Shown here in pieces: positions 20,199 through 27,476 of a stretch of DNA of 38,791 nucleotides. Origin of the DNA: a virus; the IMG/VR virus record IMGVR_UViG_3300043602_000141, positions 1 through 38,791 of that record; one strand, 5' to 3'. The notes below the pieces were generated by a model, which was not told the DNA's origin, made no database searches, and worked only from the letters and a program-made list of their open reading frames with translations. A program made the position numbers and the translations under genes. Within the stretch, counting starts at the first letter, position 1. Each line of letters opens with the position of its first letter.

Positions 20199-20615
20199 TT
20201 ACGCGGGGACGTGTTTCGCCGCGGCGAGGTACCGCCGGCGGGCGTGGATAAAGGCGGCGGATGTCCCGCCGGCGTCCGGATGCGCGCGCAGCATGGTCCG
20301 TTTCAGTCGGGCGAGTTTCTTCGCGAGGTGGGCCGCCCAGCGGCGCCGGTGGCGCCGGAGCGTCCGGCACGCCTGACAACAGCGCTTGCCCTGTGAGCTC
20401 AGATACGTGTTCTCCGCGGTGTAGCGGTGCCCGTGCGTGCAGTGGGTGACGCGGGGGCGGGACTGGCGCGCGTTCGCCGCGCGCTTGCGCTCGACGCCGG
20501 CGGGACTACAGAGCGACGGCCCCCATTGCTCGCGGCGTCTGGCGTTCATGGCGCGGGCGCCGGCCTGGCGCGGCGAATCGCCCGCGCGAATCAGGCCGGG
20601 GGGGTGGGGCGGCAT
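20199..20615 (-). CDS. HNH-like zinc-motif protein with C-terminal HPD-GG element (paralogue 2)
   Basis: 138 residues. Same layout as its neighbour: GLIRAGDSPRxA N-terminus (7-18), a zinc motif HCTHGHRYTAENTYLSSQGKRCCQACR (58-84; C59, H63, C80, C83) and MLRAHPDAGG...ARRRYLAA (108-132). Tandem duplication is clear at DNA level too (GCGAGGTACCGCCGGCG at both 3' ends). Only five bases separate the two genes. Identity is highest in the HPD-GG region, suggesting that this part matters functionally. Confidence 0.65.
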   Translation of the reverse strand: MPPHPPGLIRAGDSPRQAGARAMNARRREQWGPSLCSPAGVERKRAANARQSRPRVTHCTHGHRYTAENTYLSSQGKRCCQACRTLRRHRRRWAAHLAKKLARLKRTMLRAHPDAGGTSAAFIHARRRYLAAAKHVPA

Positions 20616-20629
20616 CGGGGCGGGGGCGG

Positions 20630-20809
20630 CTACGGCTGCGGGGTCGGGCGGGGCGTCGTGTCCGGGAGCTCCTGATCGGGGTGCGGGCCGGCGTCCGGGC
20701 GGCCGGGGAGCTCGTGATCCGGGCGATCGGACGGGTCCGGCCGGCCGGGGCGATCGGGGCGGTCGGCGATCGGGTGCTCGGGGCGGTCGGGGGGCGTCGG
20801 TTTGGTCAT
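20630..20809 (-). CDS. Low-complexity Asp/Pro/Arg protein, 59 aa
   Basis: 59 residues made of DRPD/GRPD repeats (DRPEHPIADRPDRPGRPDPSDRPDHELPGRPD). Disordered, no domain. ATG overlaps the stop of the membrane-protein gene (ATGA), which supports real translation. The repeat is encoded by CGATCGGG-type words and could arise by slippage. Its place after a membrane protein recalls overlapping spanin-like or tail-extension arrangements, without further support. Confidence 0.45.
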   Translation of the reverse strand: MTKPTPPDRPEHPIADRPDRPGRPDPSDRPDHELPGRPDAGPHPDQELPDTTPRPTPQP

Positions 20810-21192
20810 GGGCGAGGCTCCTGGGGTGACGGGTGGACGGGGCGACGGGTCGGGAAGCGGACCACGCCGACGGCGCCGATCGCGTGCGGGCCGATCGCCG
20901 GCGCGATCGTGACGGTCCGGGAGCGGAGTCCGAGCCACGTCATGGTCACGCCGGCCGCGACGACGGCGACGCCGCCGATCAGCAGGCCGGGCTCGGCGGG
21001 GCCGCGGCCGTCGTGGGCAAAGAGCATCATCGAAAAGCCGGCGCCCACGACGACGATCCCGGACATGGCGACCGTGAGCCGGGCGGCGTCCCCGGAGGCG
21101 CTCGCGGCCGGCGGCGGGTCCGCGGTTTGCGCCCACGCCGGGCCGGCGAGGATCAGCAGCGCCAGGCACACGCGGGCGATCGTCGGGATCAT
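20806..21192 (-). CDS. Secreted/membrane protein with signal peptide, 128 aa
   Basis: 128 residues from ATG 21192, which overlaps the upstream stop (ATGA). Residues 1-22 (MIPTIARVCLALLILAGPAWA, then QT) form a clean signal peptide. Two more hydrophobic spans follow (about 39-56 VAMSGIVVVGAGFSMMLF and 67-87 GLLIGGVAVVAAGVTMTWLGL), then a basic Pro-rich tail. An envelope protein, possibly lysogenic conversion or part of an unrecognised lysis module with the adjacent 44-residue protein. Confidence 0.6.
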   Translation of the reverse strand: MIPTIARVCLALLILAGPAWAQTADPPPAASASGDAARLTVAMSGIVVVGAGFSMMLFAHDGRGPAEPGLLIGGVAVVAAGVTMTWLGLRSRTVTIAPAIGPHAIGAVGVVRFPTRRPVHPSPQEPRP

Positions 21193-21323
21193 CGCGGCAA
21201 GACCTGGAGCATCATCGCGAGGACGATCAGGATCACGCTCACCCACAACGGCGCCTTACCAAGGGCGGCGGCGAGGGTCACGACGAACGCGCCGACGATG
21301 AGCAGGGTTGTCACGGTCAGCAT
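21189..21323 (-). CDS. Tiny two-span membrane protein, 44 aa (holin candidate)
   Basis: MLTVTTLLIVGAFVVTLAAALG and KAPLWVSVILIVLAMMLQVLP give two hydrophobic spans with a short basic turn between (GKAP), 44 residues in all. The stop overlaps the next ATG (ATGA), and the gene sits between the 239-residue protein and the signal-peptide protein. Size and topology are compatible with a small class II holin or another membrane peptide. No sequence family supports this, so it remains a candidate. Confidence 0.5.
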   Translation of the reverse strand: MLTVTTLLIVGAFVVTLAAALGKAPLWVSVILIVLAMMLQVLPR

Positions 21324-21337
21324 GGGCGGCCTTTCGA

Positions 21338-22057
21338 TCAGCGCGCGCCGTCGGGACGGGTCGCGAGCAGCTTCAGGAGCAACGCCAAGAGCAGATTCCC
21401 ATCGCCGGCCGGCGGGAGGTCGGGATCGATGGGCGGCGCGGTGTCGGGCCGCTGTTGCATCGCCAAATACAACATGAGCGCCTTTTTCGCGCTCTCCTCG
21501 GCGTTGGTCACGATTTGATCGAGCCGCTCGAGGATCCGATCGGTGTTGAGGTCGGATCGCGCGAGGATCATCGCGGTATCGCGGGCCTGGGTCTCGCGGG
21601 CGCGCTCGAGCATGGCAATGATCTGATTGAGCAGCTCCATGATCTCGTCGACGTCGGGCGCCGGGTCGGGGCCGGGGCCGGGGCCGGGCGCCGGCGTCTC
21701 GTCAATCTGCGCGAGGTCGGCCGTCGGCGGCGCCCAGCGGGCGGCGAGGGCCGGATCGTACCGTTCTTCCCCGTCGACCGGCTGCGCCATCCCGTTGGCG
21801 TCGGTGGCAATATCCCAGAACCGGCCGTCCTGCGCCAATAGGATGTCGACCGAGTATCCCGCGCTGTGGTTGCCGGTGGTCTTGACCAGCAGGCCGATCG
21901 ACGGGTCGCGCTCGACGGAGGAGTAGTACCCGGCCCGGCGGGTGAGCAAGCCCTTGTCCTGCTCGACCAGTTCGGGGTCGGTCCGCCGGCGGATCAACCC
22001 TTCGGCGATCAGTTCGCTGTGCGCGCGTTGGACGAGGTCGAAGTGGGGATAACCCAT
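21338..22057 (-). CDS. Conserved-looking phage protein, 239 aa, function unknown
   Basis: 239 residues. N-terminal domain (1-115): FDLVQRAHSELIAEGLIRRR, DKGLLTRRAGYYSSV, SIGLLVKTTGNHSAGYSVDILLAQDGRFWDIATDANG; this compact alpha/beta pattern with conserved Gly/Tyr/Asp resembles uncharacterised phage proteins. A Gly/Pro linker (118-132) leads to a helical coiled-coil region (135-195) and a Leu-rich end (LLLALLLKLL). It could be virion-associated or lytic: the GYSVDIL...DG...WDI region would fit a hydrolase-like or binding fold, but no catalytic motif is clear. Confidence 0.6.
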   Translation of the reverse strand: MGYPHFDLVQRAHSELIAEGLIRRRTDPELVEQDKGLLTRRAGYYSSVERDPSIGLLVKTTGNHSAGYSVDILLAQDGRFWDIATDANGMAQPVDGEERYDPALAARWAPPTADLAQIDETPAPGPGPGPDPAPDVDEIMELLNQIIAMLERARETQARDTAMILARSDLNTDRILERLDQIVTNAEESAKKALMLYLAMQQRPDTAPPIDPDLPPAGDGNLLLALLLKLLATRPDGAR

Positions 22058-22065
22058 AGGTCGGC

Positions 22066-22356
22066 TCAGTGGGATGTCGGGGACGAACGGCCGACCGCCG
22101 CGCGGAGCACGGGCCGCGACATGTCGGCACGGGGGTCGGCTGTTCGTGGGGAGGGGTCCGCGGGGGTGCGGGTGCGGTCAATGAACGCCTGCAGGTCGGT
22201 CCACTTCACGCGCCAATGCCGATTCGGCAACCGGTGGCCGGGGAGGTGGCCGTCATGGATCAGCGCATACACGTAGTCGCGCGAGACGCTCAAGCGATGC
22301 GCCACGGCGGCAATTTCCAGCAAGCGTTCGTCCATCGGGACGGGATCGATCGCCAT
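22066..22356 (-). CDS. Excisionase/AlpA-like HTH protein, 96 aa
   Basis: 96 residues; a strong GGAGG ribosome site (minus strand, 22372-22368 region) precedes the ATG. Residues 12-60 (LLEIAAVAHRLSVSRDYVYALIHDGHLPGHRLPNRHWRVKWTDLQAFIDR) are the standard excisionase-family winged HTH. It heads a leftward seven-gene cassette (22356 to 19750) inserted between two rightward blocks, so it may be the cassette's own regulator, or Xis for the distant integrase. Confidence 0.75.
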   Translation of the reverse strand: MAIDPVPMDERLLEIAAVAHRLSVSRDYVYALIHDGHLPGHRLPNRHWRVKWTDLQAFIDRTRTPADPSPRTADPRADMSRPVLRAAVGRSSPTSH

Positions 22357-22484
22357 AGGTGAGCCTCCAAGTCTGTGACAGCAGAGGTCAGTCTACGGCC
22401 GGGCTGCGGGGCCGCTTTCACACGGTTTCGCCGGTTTTCGGCGCGGGGGCCGTTGCCGGGGGCCGGGGCGGACGCGCACGCTAG

Positions 22485-22847
22485 GACATTCCCACGGGCC
22501 TTCGTCCTGACGCTGGCGACGTCCCGCGGCCGCACGCGGCGCGGGCCACGTATCAAGCCGGGTGCCGGTGTGCGCGCTGCACGGCGGCCAATACCGCCTA
22601 CGTCAAGGCATGGCGGGGCGATCGGCGGGCCGGGCGGGTGCGGCTCGGGACGGTGATCAGCCCGCAGGAAGCGCGGCGGCATCTGCGGGCGCTGCGGGCG
22701 GAGCGGATCCCGCTGCAGGCCGTGGCGGCCGGGCTCGGGCTGCGGGCGCGGTCGCCCCGGGTGCATCCGACGGGGATCACGCTGCGGCGCACGCTGGCGC
22801 TCCGGCTGCTCCGGCGGCGGTTCTTGCGGCTCGCGCAGGGGGAGTGA
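22485..22847 (+). pseudogene. HTH/Cys-motif gene without a usable start codon
   Basis: An open frame follows TAG (22482-22484) and encodes PHAARATYQAGCRCARCTAANTAYVKAWR then VISPQEARRHLRALRAERIPLQAVAAGLGL and TGITLRRTLALRLL. This order matches small phage/actinobacterial proteins with a YxxGCRCxxCxxA motif followed by an HTH. But no ATG, GTG or TTG exists before the Cys motif; the first is GTG 22638, after it. ATT 22488 (behind AGGA) is the only near-start. Either a rare start, a 5' frameshift, or a decaying gene. Confidence 0.5.
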
Positions 22848-22925
22848 TGGCGCGCTGGCTGGCGACGGCGACACGCAGATTCCGGATGGTCAAAGCGACG
22901 TACACGCGCGTCGTAGGGGGCTCAG

Positions 22926-23453
22926 ATGGCACGCAAGCCGGCCGCACCCACGCGGCCACGGCGCAAACTGAAAGAACTGAAAGAATCCGGGCGCCCAAAT
23001 GGGGGCACGCGGCCGGGCGCGGGGATGCCGAAGGGCTACCAGACGCGCAAGACCCGGGCGAAGCGGGCCGCGGAGGCGAAGGCGATCGCCGACGCCGGCC
23101 TGACGGCCGCGCGGGTGCTCGAGGAGCTGCGGCGGGTCGCGTTCTGTGACGCGGGCGCGTTCTGGACGGCGCGCGGGGCGCTGCTGCCGATCGTCAAGCT
23201 GCCGGCGGCGGCGCGGAGTTGCCTCGCGGGATTCGAGGCGGTGATCAAGAACGTCGAAGCCGGCGACGACAAGGTGGATCTCGTCCACAAGATCAAGTTC
23301 TGGGACAAAGTGAAGGCGCTCGAGTTGCTCGGGAAGCACTTCGGGTTGTTCGTCGAGAAGATCGAGTTGAAGGACGTCACGGCGGAGGCGCGGGTGGCGC
23401 GGCTCACGGCGGCGCGGCGCCGGGTGGGGGATCTGCCGGCGGTGGCGCCATGA
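22926..23453 (+). CDS. terS: Terminase small subunit
   Basis: 175 residues; ATG 22926 after AGGGGGCTCAG. Basic N-terminal tail with a GGTRPGAGMPKGYQTRKT segment, then ADAGLTAARVLEELRRVAFCDAGAFW (about 56-81), LPIVKLPAAARSCLAGFEAVIKNVE and IKFWDKVKALELLGKHFGLFVEKIE (about 122-147), the pattern of phage TerS of the Terminase_2/P22-like type. It should form a ring recognising the packaging site and regulate TerL. Eight small genes separate it from TerL, whereas TerS and TerL are usually adjacent. It opens the late block. Confidence 0.82.
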   Translation: MARKPAAPTRPRRKLKELKESGRPNGGTRPGAGMPKGYQTRKTRAKRAAEAKAIADAGLTAARVLEELRRVAFCDAGAFWTARGALLPIVKLPAAARSCLAGFEAVIKNVEAGDDKVDLVHKIKFWDKVKALELLGKHFGLFVEKIELKDVTAEARVARLTAARRRVGDLPAVAP

Positions 23454-23662
23454 CACGCGACGCGCGGACGGTCACGCGGCGGGCGCGGGCGCTGGCGGCG
23501 CGGCGCGAGACGCAGGTCTGGATCCTCGCGAATCTGGCGGAGTGTCTCGCGCTGTCAGCGGGGCGCGTCCCGCCGGTGATCCGGCGCCAGGCGGCGCGGG
23601 CGGCGGAGGATGGGGCGCCGGCGCCTGGGCGAGACGTGCGGAGTAAAAGGGGGACAGGATGA
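23450..23662 (+). CDS. Basic hypothetical protein, 70 aa
   Basis: 70 residues, ATGA overlap with TerS. Arg-rich, helical (ARTVTRRARALAARRETQVWILANLAECLALSAG). No family. It may bind DNA by charge. It overlaps the next ATG by four bases. Confidence 0.5.
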   Translation: MTRDARTVTRRARALAARRETQVWILANLAECLALSAGRVPPVIRRQAARAAEDGAPAPGRDVRSKRGTG

Positions 23663-24033
23663 CGTTGCCAGCGATCGATCGCGTGGCGGAAGTGGTGCAT
23701 GAATCGTGGCGGGCGCGCAAGCTCGCGGAGGGCGTGACGTCGCGGCCGCACGCCGTGACGGGCGACGAACAGATCGCGCCGTGGGCGGAGGTGTCGGAGC
23801 GGGTCAAGGAGGAAAACCGCGCGCTGGTGCGGACGGTCTACGCGGCGCTCGAGCACCTGACGCCGGCGGAGGGGTTCCCGGAACCGCCGGACGGGAAGCG
23901 GTCGTATCCGCCGCGCGGGCCGATCGCGCCGGTGTGGGTCGCGCATACTTGCCCGAATTGTCAGCGGGACCTGCTGATCGATCGGACCAGTCTGACGGTG
24001 ATACGCGCGACCGATCGGCCGCCGGAGGCCTGA
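23659..24033 (+). CDS. RyR-domain-like protein, 124 aa
   Basis: 124 residues, ATG after AAAGGGGGACAGG. Residues 6-62 (IDRVAEVVHESWRARKLAEGVTSRP, EQIAPWAEVSERVKEENRALVRTVYAAL) follow the RyR-repeat pattern seen in short phage and bacterial proteins: VHExWxxxK...LxPWxxLxxxxKExNR. A CPNC pair (about 98-101) follows in a beta segment. RyR modules in bacteria and phages have no settled role. Assignment by pattern, moderate. Confidence 0.6.
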   Translation: MTLPAIDRVAEVVHESWRARKLAEGVTSRPHAVTGDEQIAPWAEVSERVKEENRALVRTVYAALEHLTPAEGFPEPPDGKRSYPPRGPIAPVWVAHTCPNCQRDLLIDRTSLTVIRATDRPPEA

Positions 24034-24242
24034 TGCCGCGGCCGCGGATCGACTACGAAGCACGCTTCCGCGCGGCGCTGCAGCGGATCGCGCGCTATGA
24101 CACGACGGGGGCGCTGCGGCGGTCGGCGGAGAAAGGCGGCGTGCTTGCGTATGAGGAGCTGCTCGAGATGGCGTATGAGAACATGCGCGACGAAGCGGTG
24201 ACGGCGTTGAAGGGGTACCGCCGGCCGCGGCGGATGTCATGA
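24033..24242 (+). CDS. Hypothetical helical protein, 69 aa
   Basis: 69 residues, TGATG overlap. Helical and charged (YEARFRAALQRIARYDTTGALRRSAEKGGVLAYEELLEMAYENMRDEAVTAL). No recognised family. Part of the insert between TerS and TerL. Confidence 0.5.
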   Translation: MPRPRIDYEARFRAALQRIARYDTTGALRRSAEKGGVLAYEELLEMAYENMRDEAVTALKGYRRPRRMS

Positions 24243-24424
24243 GCGACGACGCGAACGATCGGCACGTCGGCGTGTCGCTGCGGGTCATTCGCGCGTGGCG
24301 CGAACCGACGCCAGAGGAGCGACGGCAAGACCGTGAGCAGTTCGCGGCGCAGCTCGCGGCGGCGCTCGAGCATCGGGCGCGGGTGGAGCTGCTCGCGCTC
24401 GAGGTCGTGGGGTGGGTGCAATGA
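24239..24424 (+). CDS. Hypothetical helical protein, 61 aa
   Basis: 61 residues, ATGA overlap. Acidic start, then a long helix (TPEERRQDREQFAAQLAAALEHRARVELLALEVV). Unknown. Overlaps the next gene by four bases. Confidence 0.5.
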   Translation: MSDDANDRHVGVSLRVIRAWREPTPEERRQDREQFAAQLAAALEHRARVELLALEVVGWVQ

Positions 24425-24651
24425 CGTACGCGATCACGTATCCAAGCGGCCGGCAGTTCGCGCTGACGGGCACGCTGAAAAGTTTCACGGTCCCGATCAG
24501 TGGGCTGTGCGCGCCGGCGATCGATCAGGGGCGCGGCCTGGTGACGGTGCTCGATCCGCGCGCCGTCATTCGCGACGATCGCGGGATCGTGGTGTTCGAC
24601 GGCGGGCCGCCGGCGCGGCGTGAGCGGGTGTATAGCGAGCCGACCCCATGA
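24421..24651 (+). CDS. Hypothetical beta-rich protein, 76 aa
   Basis: 76 residues, ATGA overlap. Alternating strands (TYAITYPSGRQFALTGTLKSFTVPI, LVTVLDPRAVIRDDRGIVVFDG). No Cys or enzymatic motif. Unknown family. Confidence 0.5.
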   Translation: MTYAITYPSGRQFALTGTLKSFTVPISGLCAPAIDQGRGLVTVLDPRAVIRDDRGIVVFDGGPPARRERVYSEPTP

Positions 24652-24833
24652 CGCGCGCCGCGCACAACACGTTCGTGGTCCCGACGTGGCTGAAGCGTGA
24701 AACCATTGCGACGCTGCTCGACCTGGCCGGGAGTCCGCCCGCGATCGCAGACCGGGCCACGGACGAGGAGATCGAGGCGATCGCCGACGCACTCGCGCAG
24801 ACCTTCGCGGAGGCCGGCGAGGACGACGCATGA
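24648..24833 (+). CDS. Hypothetical acidic protein, 61 aa
   Basis: 61 residues, ATGA overlap. Starts with NTFVVPTWLKRETIATLLDLAG, ends strongly acidic (TDEEIEAIADALAQTFAEAGEDDA). Unknown; the acidic helix could mimic DNA, but that is speculation. Confidence 0.5.
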   Translation: MTRAAHNTFVVPTWLKRETIATLLDLAGSPPAIADRATDEEIEAIADALAQTFAEAGEDDA

Positions 24834-25033
24834 TCCTGTTCAGTGCGCGGACGGCGGCGCGGCTCGGGTGCGATCGCGAGGGGTTCACGCCGGCGGAGCG
24901 TCGGGCGCTGGCGCGCAAGCAACGCGAGTCCGCGCGGGCGCGGGATCGGGGCTCGGTGGCGGATGCGTGGGGCGTGTGGCGCTGCGGGTGCTGTGGCCTC
25001 GTCGAACCGTGCGGGCAGGCGCATGGGGGCTGA
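24830..25033 (+). CDS. Hypothetical Cys-containing protein, 67 aa
   Basis: 67 residues, ATGA overlap. N-terminal SARTAARLGCDREGFTPAERRALARKQRESARAR helix and a C-terminal CGCCGLVEPCG cluster that may bind zinc. It overlaps the next small frame by 11 bases. Unknown family. Confidence 0.5.
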   Translation: MILFSARTAARLGCDREGFTPAERRALARKQRESARARDRGSVADAWGVWRCGCCGLVEPCGQAHGG

Positions 25034-25145
25034 GTCCTTGACGCGGCTGCGCGATCGGTTGATCTATGGGCTGACGTCGCTACAGGCGTCGTGGTCGTCG
25101 ACGAAGCTCCGGCGGATCGTGCGTGACAAGCGATACGCGCGCTAG
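25023..25145 (+). CDS. Very small basic protein, 40 aa
   Basis: 40 codons from ATG 25023, overlapping the previous gene by 11 bases: basic and helical (LTRLRDRLIYGLTSLQASWSSTKLRRIVRDKRYAR). It overlaps the extended TerL start by 23 bases. Weak evidence beyond an open frame filling the gap. Confidence 0.35.
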   Translation: MGAESLTRLRDRLIYGLTSLQASWSSTKLRRIVRDKRYAR

Positions 25146-26676
25146 GCGCGCAATCACTTTTACGCGGCGCTGCTCGCGCGCCGGCGGCGTCGTGCCTGAG
25201 TCTCTCACGCCGGCGACGATCGAGGCGGAGATCGACGCGTGGGTGGCGAGCTGCTACGCGGATCCGCTGCGGTTCGTCCTGGGCGCGTATCCGTGGGGGG
25301 AGCCGGGGCCGCTCGAGCGTGAAACCGGGCCAGACGACAATCAACGCGAGTTCCTGATCTCGCTCGGCGAGGAGATCCGCGCGCGCAACTTCGACGGCGA
25401 GACGCCGGCGATGCCGGTGATGATGGCGGAAACGTCAGGTCACGGTACCGGAAAATCCGCGCTCGGGGGCTGGCTCGTGGATTTCATCATGTCGACGCGG
25501 CCGCATTGCGATCTGACGGTCACGGCCGGCACCTATACGCAGCTCGAGGCGCGGACCTGGCCGGCGATTAAGTTCTGGAAAAAACTGAGCCTCACGGCGC
25601 CGTGGTTCGACGTCATGGAAGGCGGGATCTACAACAAAGATTTCCCCGACACCTGGAAGTGCCAGATCCAGACGTGCAAAAAGCAGAACGCGCAGGCGTT
25701 CGCCGGGCAGCACGCCAGGCGCTCGACGTCCGGGTACATCTTCGATGAGGCGTCCGAAGTGCCCGACGAAGTGTGGACGACGGCCTATGGCGGGCTCACC
25801 GATGGCGAACCGATGATTTTCGCGTGGGGGCAACCGGTCCGGAACACGGGCGAGTTCTATCGCGTGTGTTTCGGGAACCAGGCGGCGCGCTGGAACCATC
25901 GACGCGTCGACGGCAGAACCTCGAGGTTCACGAACAAACAGCTGATCGCGCAGTGGATCGCCGACTACGGGATTGACTCGGATTTCGTCAAGGTCCGGGT
26001 GCTCGGCCTGCCGCCGTCGGCGTCGGAGCTCCAGTACATCGACAAGGCGCGGGTCGACGCGGCGCGCGCGCGCGTCCAGCGGGCGTTGCCGGATGATCCG
26101 CTCGTCGCGGGGTTCGATGTGTCGGGCGGGGGCAAGGCGTGGAACGTGATCCGGTTCCGCCGCGGGTTGGATGGGCGGGTCCGGGATCCGATCCGGATGC
26201 CGGGCGACAAGGATCCCGATCGGTCGGCGCGGGTCGCGCTGTGCGCGGAGCTGCTCAACGATCGCCGGCCCGGGCATGAGCTCGCGGCGCTGTTCGTCGA
26301 TGCGGCGTTTGGGGCGCCGATCGTCGCGCGGCTGCAGGCGCTCGGGCACACGAACGTGTTCGAAGTGAATTTCGGGGGCGACAGTCCGGACGTCCATCAA
26401 CTCAACATGCGGGCGTTCATGCACGCGCAAACGAAACAATGGCTGCTGCTCGGGTCGGTGCCGGATGAGGATCAGCTCTGCGATCAACTCTGCCTGGCGG
26501 GGTATCACGTCAACAGCAGCGGCAAGCTCGTGATCGAGTCGAAGGCGTCGATCCAGAAGCGCGGCGAAGTCTCACCCGACGATGCGGACGCGCTGATGCT
26601 GACGTTTGCGCAGGCCGTGGCGCCGGCCGTCGTGGCCCCGCCGCGGCCGCCGGTGGCGCGGTCGAAGTGGGGGTGA
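25123..26676 (+). CDS. terL: Terminase large subunit (ATPase and nuclease)
   Basis: 517 residues from GTG 25123; GTG 25192 (residue 24) may be the true start and would avoid the overlap. ATPase: Walker A GHGTGKS (106-112), Walker B GYIFDEAS with D208 and E209. RNase H-like nuclease: D332 (AGFDVSGGG), D393 (FVDAAFG) and the DDADAL cluster (486-490). The motor drives DNA into the prohead and cuts concatemers; a headful mechanism is inferred from the P22-like partners. Strong, complete motif set. Confidence 0.93.
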   Translation: MTSDTRARRAITFTRRCSRAGGVVPESLTPATIEAEIDAWVASCYADPLRFVLGAYPWGEPGPLERETGPDDNQREFLISLGEEIRARNFDGETPAMPVMMAETSGHGTGKSALGGWLVDFIMSTRPHCDLTVTAGTYTQLEARTWPAIKFWKKLSLTAPWFDVMEGGIYNKDFPDTWKCQIQTCKKQNAQAFAGQHARRSTSGYIFDEASEVPDEVWTTAYGGLTDGEPMIFAWGQPVRNTGEFYRVCFGNQAARWNHRRVDGRTSRFTNKQLIAQWIADYGIDSDFVKVRVLGLPPSASELQYIDKARVDAARARVQRALPDDPLVAGFDVSGGGKAWNVIRFRRGLDGRVRDPIRMPGDKDPDRSARVALCAELLNDRRPGHELAALFVDAAFGAPIVARLQALGHTNVFEVNFGGDSPDVHQLNMRAFMHAQTKQWLLLGSVPDEDQLCDQLCLAGYHVNSSGKLVIESKASIQKRGEVSPDDADALMLTFAQAVAPAVVAPPRPPVARSKWG

Positions 26677-26681
26677 CGGGG

Positions 26682-26996
26682 ATGCGGACGTATTGGTTGT
26701 CGTTTTGTGACGGTACGCGGCCGGAGGGGCAACAGTTCTTGGGCGTCGCGATCGTGGACGTGACCGACGCGCAGGCGGCCGCGGCGCTCGAGTTCCTGGA
26801 TCTGACGTTCCCGGCACACGCCGACGACGGGGGATGGATCGCGGCGGCTTGCATGATCGCGCATGAGATGGGCTGTAATCCGGGCGGGGAGATCGCGGCC
26901 GCCGCCTTTCCCGATCCGGTGCCGGCGGCGCTGGCGGCGCTGCCACGGGGCCAACTCCTGCAGCGCGTCGAGCTCGCGGCGCTCGGGGTGGTGTGA
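26682..26996 (+). CDS. Hypothetical protein, 104 aa
   Basis: 104 residues; ATG 26682 chosen over GTG 26673, which overlaps the TerL stop. MRTYWLSFCDGTRPEGQQFLGVAIVDVTDAQAAAALEFLD looks like a small alpha/beta domain that recurs in phage proteins next to terminases, ending with a helical part. No function known. Confidence 0.55.
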   Translation: MRTYWLSFCDGTRPEGQQFLGVAIVDVTDAQAAAALEFLDLTFPAHADDGGWIAAACMIAHEMGCNPGGEIAAAAFPDPVPAALAALPRGQLLQRVELAALGVV

Positions 26997-26999
26997 CCG

Positions 27000-27200
27000 A
27001 TGCGGTCCTTCTCGATCAAAGAAGCGGCGCGGGCGCTGGACTGTTCCACGCGGACGATCTACAGCCGGATCCGCGACGGGCGCCTGCTGACGATTCGCCG
27101 GCAAACGTCGCAGCGCGTGACGGCGGGATCGTTGTGGCGCGAATGCCAGCGGCGCGATCGCCCGGTGCCGGCGTCGTGGACGGAGGGGGCCGACGGATGA
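27000..27200 (+). CDS. MerR/excisionase-like HTH protein, 66 aa
   Basis: 66 residues. FSIKEAARALDCSTRTIYSRIRDGRLLTIRRQTSQRVTAGSLWREC (4-49) is a standard HTH of the excisionase family. Placed between TerL and portal, it may regulate late genes. Directly after it a 15-codon frame (27197-27244, ATGA overlap) ends quickly and is probably not a gene. Confidence 0.65.
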   Translation: MRSFSIKEAARALDCSTRTIYSRIRDGRLLTIRRQTSQRVTAGSLWRECQRRDRPVPASWTEGADG

Positions 27201-27257
27201 CTGTACCCTCGCGTCACACGGCCGATCTGGGGGGACTGGCATAGGAATGCCATTGTT

Positions 27258-27476
27258 ATGGGGTCCGCCTCGAGCCGTCGGCACCGTTGCAGCGGCCATC
27301 CTGACTCTTTCATCCTGACCGGCACGCAGACCACTACTAGGCCCGTCCGTGCTGCCTGGGGGCGTCCACGCGCCCGGCGGCGGGCGTTCGCCTGTCTGGG
27401 GGTCTGCGCCCGGTGGTACGACGTCCTGGCGCTCTGTGACCTCGAGGATCCGCTCGGCGAGGACGGCGGCGTATGA
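27258..27476 (+). CDS. Hypothetical basic protein, 72 aa
   Basis: 72 residues with a weak ribosome site. The C-terminal half (AWGRPRARRRAFACLGVCARWYDVLALCDLEDPLGED) looks like real protein, with Cys/Trp and acidic residues; the first 30 residues are low complexity. The stop overlaps the next ATG (ATGA), which supports translation. Unknown function. Confidence 0.45.
   Translation: MGSASSRRHRCSGHPDSFILTGTQTTTRPVRAAWGRPRARRRAFACLGVCARWYDVLALCDLEDPLGEDGGV

Noticed and set aside
27197-27244. 15-codon frame after the HTH gene
   Set aside because: Too short, no features, and no downstream coupling; probably chance.
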